The notes under the pieces were generated by a model, which did not search any database, was not told the DNA's origin, and was given only the letters and a program-made list of their open reading frames with translations. From Bostrychus sinensis (taxonomy: Eukaryota > Chordata > Actinopteri > Gobiiformes > Eleotridae), in assembly GCA_020698575.1 (NCBI GenBank), contig CM036253.1, positions 3,400,455-3,464,454 on the forward strand: a DNA stretch of 64,000 bases. The letters are read 5' to 3'. Positions 55,988 through 64,000 of the stretch are shown in pieces; position 1 is the first letter of the stretch; each line of letters begins with the position of its first letter. The position numbers were made by a program, and so were the translations under genes.

Positions 55988-58069
55988 CAGCAGAACAGAA
56001 GACCAAATGAACCTTTTCAGATTTGAGTTTAGACCCGAGAGGAGAATCTGTGCTGGTGCTGAACTGCGGGGGACAGACTGAGCGTGCTAGCATGATAGTT
56101 AGCAGATAAACGGTTAATTATCAAAATGAGTCCGGTGATGGTGAGCGTGCTTTAGAGAGAGAGCAGAAGTGCGACCTGGAGAAGGCGGGGTTTACCGTAG
56201 CACCGCAGCATCACAGCTTCCAGGATTATTCAAACTTATGAATGAAACAAAATACTACTCCAGCTATGTTTTTAGAGGAAAAAAATCATTATAACTTGGT
56301 TAAAAGCTCTGAAAAGTTGAGTTAGCAGAATAAGCCAAGATTTTTATTTATTCCTCTGCATTTGCATGAGAAACAGTTACATTATCAGAAAAAGGAAAAC
56401 ACTGTACGTAAACTTTAACATTTATATATCCAGCATTTCAAATGTTATGTTCAGTCAAAAATGGTCTGTTCAGCTTGTTGTGTTCAGTACTGAGACAAAA
56501 CAAAGTCCAGTACATTTATGAAAATGTCTTCACCAAACGATGTAGAAGGTGCCGTGGGAGCTCCTGACCGCTCTTCCTCACTGAGGGGGTTAGGGTTAGG
56601 GTCATGTTCAGGAACTGGAATCCAACTCCAGGCTGCCGTACGTCGCAGAGCTCGCTGTCTGTGAGGGCTACACTCAGTGCCGAAAACACATTTACAGAAA
56701 TAGAAATTATAATCAAAGCAACTGAGTGTTACAGTATTTTGAATGTGAAGAAACCCACACATTTGCCAGTTGTGTCTTATTACCTGGCTACACATATTTA
56801 AAGTTCTTAACATTTTTATCCAGTTTGGGAGATGAACGTTGCTGACGTTGCTCTGCTGTGGTTCCTCTGTCCCACAGTCCACAGTTGGGTGGGTGTCCTT
56901 CTGTCTGCAGAGGGTCCCATGCTTCTGTAAAGGTTTGAAGGGCCTCCTGTGGCCTTGGGGGGAAAACCCAATGGCAGCAAAAGCGGTGGACACCACTGGT
57001 AATGCGCAGAAGTCCATCCTCCTCTAATTCATGTCACACCTCATAAAAAGTTCTGGTCACAGAGAACACGTCACGCCGCAGCCGTCCCACTCTGTTCAGG
57101 AGAAAACATTACATTTAACCAAACTGAGAAAAGAAACTGATCATAAAAGGAGTGGTTCACAGAATGCCACTGAAAAAAAAACATGACATGAACGCAGACT
57201 TGTAAGGTGTAGCATGGTTTAATTGATAATAAACAAAAGATAATTTGAGTAATAAATGTAAATTTAAAGCATTTTCATGTTACTCAAACCAAATATTTCA
57301 TGTGATATTCCTCAGCTGTGCCTCTGGTGAACAGTGAACAGAAACCTGGTGATAACCCTACCCCTGATAAACCAAACAGTAGCCATGGATCATTCACGTT
57401 AAACAAGAAAACCTCTGTATATGTGAATGATAAAAATGTTAAGAAATATGCTAATGCAGCCTTTCCCAAAGTCGTGGCCCCTTAAATTTCTGAAAATTCC
57501 ACATGGACCCCAACGATAAAACTTCCCTCTGTTCAAAAAACTATGACGTTTTCCTCCATGTTTTTATAAAAACATTACAAAAACACTGACTATTAGCTAA
57601 AATTTGTTTTAAAGTAATATTTTAAAACAAGTATATAACTGTAATAAATTTCAAATTAGACTTTTTTCTATGTACTCCATTACTTATAAAAGTAAAATGG
57701 GAAGCGCTGTTATTGTTTCAACAAAGGGGAACAGAATCTGGAGACAGCAGTGATCTGTAACCAGCGCCCCCTCCTGGACAGATTTCAGCAGAAAGACTCT
57801 GAAACATCCCCATCACGTCACTGGTGCTGCAGGTGAAGTCCATAAACACAAGCAAACCACTTTCACATCTTTTCTCTGTTCCTACAGCGCGCGCCGTCCT
57901 TTGAAGGAATCACCAATAACTACACAGGTTTTATTCTGCTCTGCTACAGTTTTTCTCCTCCTCCTCTGGTTCACTTCAAAAACAGTTTTCCTTTTGTGAC
58001 CGCCCGGTTCACGGCTTTCCTCAGCCATTGTGCTCTTCCAAGTCAGGCTGTCCCCGCTATGATGTTAAC
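55988..58069. other. Non-coding or unrecognised, 2.1 kb
   Basis: The longest frame (minus 56484-57017, 177 codons) matches no family I know. It includes PNPNP from a short GGTTAGGGTTAGGG stretch (56588-56601). CCTTTCCCAAAGTCGTGGCCCC near 57460 resembles the terminus of fish hAT elements. No gene is supported. Confidence 0.35.
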
Positions 58070-58139
58070 GCAGCGCTAACGCGGGCGGCGCTAACGCGGG
58101 CGGCACTAACGCGGGCGGCGCTAACGCGGGCGGCGCTAA
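58070..58139. repeat. 15-bp GC-rich repeat GCGCTAACGCGGGCG
   Basis: About 4.5 copies, each with four CpGs. Confidence 0.9.
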
Positions 58140-58591
58140 TGCTGGGCTACATAAACATAGTGTATACGCATGCACAGGCACAAGAACGCGCACGTATCGC
58201 TGAAACTAGGAAGTCAGAATGATTGGCGAGTCCCTGGAACAATGGTTAACGTACTCATGATGAAAACGATTGGATGAGGTTTTTCAAGTCCCACAGAGTC
58301 CACAGTTTATTAATATTATTATTATTTTCTAATGCACCAATTTATAAGCCTTATACAGGGCAATGAAGGTAGTTTTAATAAATATTGCAAAAAATGAATT
58401 TATAAAGATCCTCCCTAAAACCTTTAACGAAGCCAAGCAGAAGACAGCCAGGCTCGCTTCTGTCAGTAACAAATTAAATACATAACAATACATTAGCATT
58501 AACGTGACATCCTGCCAACTTCAGGTGCGTTTACCAGGGCATCTGCTCTAAAATGACGTGCCCTTCTTCACATTTACTCTTCATTATTTTT

Positions 58592-58825
58592 AGGGCGACC
58601 AAATGTCCCTGATTCTTCGGGACAGTCCCAGTTTTTGGCCTTGTCTCATGTCCCACTAATATCTGTAAAACACTAACAGCCCATGTCACATTTGAACAAA
58701 CAGAAGAGAATAGAAATCTTGAAAATCATTTATTAAATATTTTACAATGTCATTATTTTATCAATTAACTGCATCATATTCAAAACCTGTGAATGTGTCC
58801 CAGTTTCTGGGTCTTCATTAGCATT
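58592..58825 (-). mobile_element. MITE-like dispersed repeat, copy 3 (inverted)
   Basis: On the plus strand it starts AGGGCGACCAAATGTCCCTG, continues GGGACAGTCCCAGTTTTTGG and TCTGTAAAACACTAACAGCC, and ends GTGTCCCAGTTTCTGGGTC. This is the reverse complement order of the copies at 27405 and 28805. Confidence 0.6.
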
Positions 58826-58872
58826 AAGCTAACAACAAACGTTCAACACAACAGTTGTTCAGTGACAGAACG

Positions 58873-58972
58873 TTCTTCTTCTTCTTCTTCTTCTTCTTCT
58901 TCTTCTTCTTCTTCTTCTTCTTCTTCTTCTTCTTCTTCTTCTTCTTCTTCTTCTTCTTCTTCTTCTTCTTCT
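58873..58972. repeat. (TTC)33 microsatellite
   Basis: An uninterrupted 100-bp TTC/GAA run. Pure homopurine-homopyrimidine mirror repeats of this length can form triplex DNA. Confidence 0.98.
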
Positions 58973-59214
58973 AAATATTAGTAGTGTAATGCTGCCCCCA
59001 CTGGGCTTTAATTTTGAAAATCAAACTGATCAATTATTTATTAATACTTTACTTAAAGTTACACTGTGTAAGATTCTTTTAGCGATAAACAAAACACAGA
59101 CACCAAACACGGCCCAGGGTTTTATTTTCACAGTGAAGGCAGCGCGGTGCGTTCAGGGACAGCAGAAACATCCGGCCCCAAGACCGGGACCGAGACCTGC
59201 GCACAGGTCCAGAC
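58973..59214. other. Unique spacer with short dispersed-repeat fragment
   Basis: AAAGTTACACTGTGTAAGAT at about 59055 resembles a common fish repeat word. No gene is seen. Confidence 0.35.
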
Positions 59215-59770
59215 CTGGGTCCAAAGTCCTGGGTCCAAAGTCCTGGGTCCAAAGTCCTGGGTCTAAAGTCCTGGGTCTAAAGTCCTGGGTCTGAAGTCCT
59301 GGGTCCAAAGTCCTGGGTCCAAAGTCCTGGGTCTAAAGTCCTGGGTCCAAAGTCCTGGGTCTAAAGTCCTGGGTCTAAAATCCTGGGTCTAAAGTCCTGG
59401 GTCTAAAGTCCTGGGTCTAAAGTCCTGGGTCTAAAGTCCTGGGTCTAAAATCCTGGGTCTAAAGTCCTGGGTCCAAAGTCCTGGGTCTAAAGTCCTGGGT
59501 CTAAAGTCCTGGGTCTAAAATCCTGGGTCTAAAATCCTGGGTCTAAAGTCCTGGGTCTAAAGTCCTGGGTCTAAAGTCCTGGGTCCAAAGTCCTGGGTCC
59601 AAAGTCCTGGGTCCGAAGTCCTGGGTCCGAAGTCCTGGGTCCGAAGTCCTGGGTCCGAAGTCCTGGGTCCAAAGTCCTGGGTCCGAAGTCCTGGGTCCGA
59701 AGTCCTGGGTCTAAAGTCCTGGGTCTAAAGTCCTGGGTCTAAAGTCCTGGGTCTGAAGTCCTGGGTCTAA
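59215..59770. repeat. 14-bp minisatellite (CTGGGTCTAAAGTC)
   Basis: About 40 copies with a three-state position (GGGTCCAAAG, GGGTCTAAAG, GGGTCCGAAG). Confidence 0.95.
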
Positions 59771-59840
59771 GGTTCACATTAAAACAGAAATAAACATCAT
59801 CTTCAGACTCCTGCAGGTGGCGCTAAACCACACTGCTCCA

Positions 59841-60088
59841 ACACCGGTCCAGACCCGGTCCAGACCCGGTCCAGACCCGGTCCTGACCCGGTCCAGACCC
59901 AGTCCAGACCCGGTCCTGACCCGGTCCTGACCCGGTACAGACCCGGTCCTGACCCGGTCCTGACCCGGTCCGGACCCGGTCCTGACCCGGTCCTGACGCG
60001 GTCCTGACCCGGTCCGGACCCGGTCCTGACCCGGTCCGGACCCGGTCCTGACCCGGTCCTGACCCGGTCCAGACCCGGTCCAGACCCG
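59841..60088. repeat. 11-bp minisatellite (GGTCCAGACCC / GGTCCTGACCC)
   Basis: About 22 copies in two main states, with CGGACCC variants. GGTCC...GACC is itself near-palindromic. A 102-codon minus-strand frame from it (59823-60131) is not taken as a gene. Confidence 0.95.
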
Positions 60089-60380
60089 CCAGCTGAGAAC
60101 CGCTGCTCTTCTCAGTCATAAACCAGTTCATCTAAACCTGCTCAAATTCATTTTAATCCGCTCATTTCATTTCATTTCATTCATTCATTCATTCATTCAT
60201 TCAGATGAATTTAAAACGTCCAGAGTTGAAAGGAAACTCGTCTCTGGTCTCAGGTTTCTCTGCAGAGCGCCCCCTACAGCCAGGAGGACAGCAGGACACC
60301 CTGGACCTGGACCTGGGACTGGACCTGGGACTGGACCTGGGACTGAGGATTAAGGCACTGTGGGTTTAACTTAGCAGCTG
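60089..60380. other. Spacer with (TTCA)n and 12-bp CTGGACCTGGGA repeats
   Basis: A tetranucleotide run, ATTTCATTTCATTCATTCAT, at about 60162-60203, and three to four copies of a 12-bp CTGGACCTGGGA unit at about 60300-60344. No gene. Confidence 0.7.
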
Positions 60381-63300
60381 GTCCTGGTTTAGTCCTGGTT
60401 TAGTCCTGGTTTAGACCTGGTTTAGTCCTGGTTTAGTCCTGGTTTAGACCCGGTTTAGACCCGGTTTAGACCCGGTTTAGACCCGGTTTAGACCCGGTTT
60501 AGTCCCGGTTTAGTCCCGGTTTAGTCCTGGTTTAGTCCCGGTTTAGACCCGGTTTAGACCCGGTTTAGACCCGGTTTAGTCCCGGTTTAGTCCCGGTTTA
60601 GTCCCGGTTTAGACCCGGTTTAGACCCGGTTTAGACCCGGTTTAGTCCCGGTTTAGACCTGGTTTAGACCTGGTTTAGTCCTGGTTTAGTCCTGGTTTAG
60701 TCCTGGTTTAGTCCTGGTTTAGACCTGGTTTAGTCCTGGTTTAGACCTGGTTTAGTCCTGGTTTAGACCTGGTTTAGTCCTGGTTTAGTCCTGGTTTAGT
60801 CCTGGTTTAGACCTGGTTTAGTCCTGGTTTAGTCCTGGTTTAGACCTGGTTTAGACCTGGTTTAGACCTGGTTTAGTCCTGGTTTAGTCCTGGTTTAGTC
60901 CTGGTTTAGACCTGGTTTAGACCTGGTTTAGACCTGGTTTAGACCTGGTTTAGTCCTGGTTTAGTCCTGGTTTAGTCCTGGTTTAGACCTGGTTTAGACC
61001 TGGTTTAGACCTGGTTTAGTCCTGGTTTAGTCCTGGTTTAGTCCTGGTTTAGTCCTGGTTTAGACCTGGTTTAGTCCTGGTTTAGTCCTGGTTTAGTCCT
61101 GGTTTACTCCTGGTTTAGTCCTGGTTTAGACCTGGTTTAGTCCTGGTTTAGTCCTGGTTTAGACCTGGTTTAGACCTGGTTTAGTCCTGGTTTAGTCCTG
61201 GTTTAGTCCTGGTTTAGACCTGGTTTAGTCCTGGTTTAGTCCTGGTTTAGACCTGGTTTAGTCCTGGTTAAGACCTGGTTTAGACCTGGTTTAGTCCTGG
61301 TTTAGTCCTGGTTAAGACCTGGTTTAGTCCTGGTTTAGTCCTGGTTTAGACCTGGTTTAGTCCTGGTTAAGACCTGGTTTAGACCTGGTTTAGTCCTGGT
61401 TTAGACCTGGTTTAGACCTGGTTTAGTCCTGGTTTAGTCCTGGTTTAATCCTGGTTTAGACCTGGTTTAGACCTGGTTTAGTCCTGGTTTAGACCTGGTT
61501 TAGACCTGGTTTAGTCCTGGTTTAGTCCTGGTTTAATCCTGGTTTAGTCCTGGTTTAGACCTGGTTTAGTACTGGTTTAGTCCTGGTTAAGACCTGGTTA
61601 AGACCTGGTTTAGTCCTGGTTTAGACCTGGTTTAGACCTGATTTAGTCCTGGTTTAGTCCTGGTTTAATCCTGGTTTAGACCTGGTTTAGTCCTGGTTTA
61701 GTCATGGTTTAGTCCTGGTTTAGTCCTGGTTTAGACCTGGTTTAGTCCTGGTTTAGTCCTGGTTTAGTCCTGGTTTAGACCTGGTTTAGTCCTAGTTAAG
61801 ACCTGGTTTAGACCTGGTTTAGACCTGGTTTAGACCTGGTTTAGACCTGGTTTAGATTTGGTTTAGTCCTGGTTTAGACCTGGTTTAGTCCTGGTTTAGA
61901 CCTGGTTTAGTCCTGGTTTAGTCCTGGTTTAGTCCTGGTTTAGACCTGGTTTAGTCCTGGTTTAGTCCTGGTTTAGACCCAGTTTAGACCCGGTTTAGTC
62001 CTGGTTTAGACCTGGTTTAGTCCTGGTTTAGTCCTGGTTTAGTCCTGGTTTAGACCCGGTTTAGACCCGGTTTAGACCCGGTTTAGTCCTGGTTTAGACC
62101 CGGTTTAGTCCTGGTTAAGTCCTGGTTTAGTCCTGGTTTAGTCCTGGTTTAGACCTGGTTTAGTCCTGGTTTAGTCCTGGTTTAGACCCAGTTTAGACCC
62201 GGTTTAGTCCTGGTTTAGACCTGGTTTAGTCCTGGTTTAGTCCTGGTTTAGTCCTGGTTTAGACCCGGTTTAGACCCGGTTTAGACCCGGTTTAGTCCTG
62301 GTTTAGACCCGGTTTAGTCCTGGTTAAGTCCTGGTTTAGTCCTGGTTTAGTCCTGGTTTAGACCTGGTTTAGTCCTGGTTTAGTCCTGGTTTAGTCCTGG
62401 TTTAGACCCGGTTTAGACCCAGTTTAGTCCTGGTTTAGACCTGGTTTAGTCCTGGTTTAGACCTGGTTTAGACCTGGTTCAGACCTGGTTTAGACCTGGT
62501 TTAGTCCTGGTTTAGTCCTGGTTTAGACCTGGTTTAGACCTGGTTTAGACCTGGTTTAGTCCTGGTTTAGTCCTGGTTTAGACCTGGTTTAGTCCTGGTT
62601 TAGTCCTGGTTTAGACCCGGTTTAGACCCGGTTTAGTCCTGGTTTAGTCCTGGTTTAGTCCTGGTTTAGACCCGGTTTAGTCCTGGTTTAGACCCGGTTT
62701 AGTCCTGGTTTAGACCTGGTTTAGTCCTGATTTAGACCTGGTTTAGTCCTGGTTTAGTCCTGCTTTAGTCCTGGTTTAGTCCTGGTTTAGACCTGGTTTA
62801 GTCCTGGTTTAGTCCTGCTTTAGTCCTGGTTTAGTCCTGGTTTAGACCTGGTTTAGTCCTGGTTTAGTCCTGGTTTAGACCCGGTTTAGACCCGGTTTAG
62901 TCCTGGTTTAGACCCGGTTTAGTCCTGGTTTAGACCTGGTTTAGACCTGGTTCAGACCTGGTTTAGACCTGGTTTAGTCCTGGTTTAGTCCTGGTTTAGA
63001 CCTGGTTTAGACCTGGTTTAGACCTGGTTTAGTCCTGGTTTAGTCCTGGTTTAGACCTGGTTTAGTCCTGGTTTAGTCCTGGTTTAGACCCGGTTTAGAC
63101 CCGGTTTAGTCCTGGTTTAGTCCTGGTTTAGTCCTGGTTTAGACCCGGTTTAGACCCGGTTTAGTCCTGGTTTAGACCCGGTTTAGTCCTGGTTTAGACC
63201 TGGTTTAGTCCTGATTTAGACCCGGTTTAGACCCGGTTTAGTCCTGGTTTAGACCCGGTTTAGTCCTGGTTTAGACCTGGTTTAGACCTGGTTCAGACCT

Positions 63301-64000
63301 GGTTTAGACCTGGTTTAGTCCTGGTTTAGTCCTGGTTTAGACCTGGTTTAGTCCTGGTTTAGACCTGGTTTAGACCTGGTTTAGTCCTGGTTTAGTCCTG
63401 GTTTAGTCCTGGTTTAGACCTGGTTTAGTCCTGGTTTAGACCTGGTTTAGTCCTGGTTTAGACCTGGTTTAGTCCTGGTTTAGTCCTGGTTTAGTCCTGG
63501 TTTAGTCCTGGTTTAGTCCTGGTTTAGACCTGGTTTAGTCCTGGTTTAGTCCTGGTTTAGTCCTGGTTTACTCCTGGTTTAGTCCTGGTTTAGACCTGGT
63601 TTAGTCCTGGTTTAGTCCTGGTTTAGACCTGGTTTAGACCTGGTTTAGTCCTGGTTTAGTCCTGGTTTAGTCCTGGTTTAGACCTGGTTTAGTCCTGGTT
63701 AAGACCTGGTTTAGACCTGGTTTAGTCCTGGTTTAGTCCTGGTTAAGACCTGGTTTAGTCCTGGTTTAGTCCTGGTTTAGACCTGGTTTAGTCCTGGTTA
63801 AGACCTGGTTTAGACCTGGTTTAGTCCTGGTTTAGACCTGGTTTAGACCTGGTTTAGTCCTGGTTTAGTCCTGGTTTAATCCTGGTTTAGACCTGGTTTA
63901 GACCTGGTTTAGTCCTGGTTTAGACCTGGTTTAGACCTGGTTTAGTCCTGGTTTAGTCCTGGTTTAATCCTGGTTTAGTCCTGGTTTAGACCTGGTTTAG
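60381..64000. repeat. 11-bp minisatellite (TCCTGGTTTAG/ACCTGGTTTAG), minus orientation
   Basis: At least 3.6 kb (about 330 units), running off the window. Units are TCCTGGTTTAG and ACCTGGTTTAG, with CpG forms ACCCGGTTTAG and TCCCGGTTTAG clustered at 60445-60650 and 61975-63240. It is the reverse complement of the 36516-42811 array. Rare forms recur at multiples of 11 bp: GACCCAGTTTAG at about 61976 and 62185 (209 bp), GGTTCAGACC at 62476, 62949 and 63290, and GGTTTACTCC at about 61101 and 63565. Confidence 0.95.

Noticed and set aside
56588..56601. GGTTAGGGTTAGGG as an interstitial telomere
   Set aside because: Only two and a third units; expected by chance or from a small slip.
56484..57017. 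177-codon minus-strand frame
   Set aside because: No recognised domain, no conserved motif pattern, and part of it derives from a short TTAGGG-like repeat. Kept as unrecognised DNA.

Overview
The window reads as vertebrate nuclear DNA, most likely a teleost fish. The grounds are exon fragments with GT/AG splice sites, CpG-rich promoter stretches, a Dong/R4-type (Rex6-like) non-LTR retrotransposon, a pogo-like DNA transposon remnant and several short dispersed repeats typical of fish. There are no operons, tRNA, rRNA or CRISPR arrays. More than a third of the sequence is tandem minisatellite, and most long open frames exist only because repeat units lack stops.

Layout. 1-6580: a 34-bp array, then a 20-bp array ending exactly at a splice acceptor. 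6589-10908: the last two visible exons of a C2H2 zinc-finger gene, separated by an intron almost filled by a 9-bp array; its stop codon lies in the first unit of a 3'-UTR repeat. 11.8-23 kb: AT-rich DNA without a recognised gene, holding a 760-bp pogo-type element with a transposase tail, two perfect hairpins and dispersed repeats. 23.2-26.1 kb: a 19/33-bp array that ends at a CpG promoter with a short first exon (ATG 26416). 28.25-28.72 kb: a second CpG promoter and first exon (ATG 28533), with a possible next exon at 30258. 31.7-42.8 kb: a perfect 42-bp palindrome, an 18/29-bp array, a 500-N assembly gap and a 6.3-kb 11-bp array. 43.1-44.5 kb: a CpG promoter, a 15/16-bp array and a probable terminal exon with a poly(A) signal. 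45.3-48.8 kb: the retrotransposon on the minus strand. 48.8-50.1 kb: 15-bp and 25-bp arrays. 50.7-54.2 kb: a small two-exon gene predicted to encode 41 residues, with a heat-shock-element-like promoter, a 1.95-kb array in its intron and a possible alternative last exon. 54.4-60.3 kb: short arrays, a 57-bp inverted repeat and a TTC microsatellite. 60.4-64 kb: an 11-bp array that is the reverse complement of the 36.5-42.8 kb array.

The genes show no evident shared pathway. The unifying feature is repeated minisatellite growth inside introns, next to promoters and splice sites, often with two-state unit variants and higher-order repeats. The most novel items are the 41-codon gene, the dispersed and inverted 11-bp motif family, the repeat-derived splice acceptor and the repeat-embedded stop codon.
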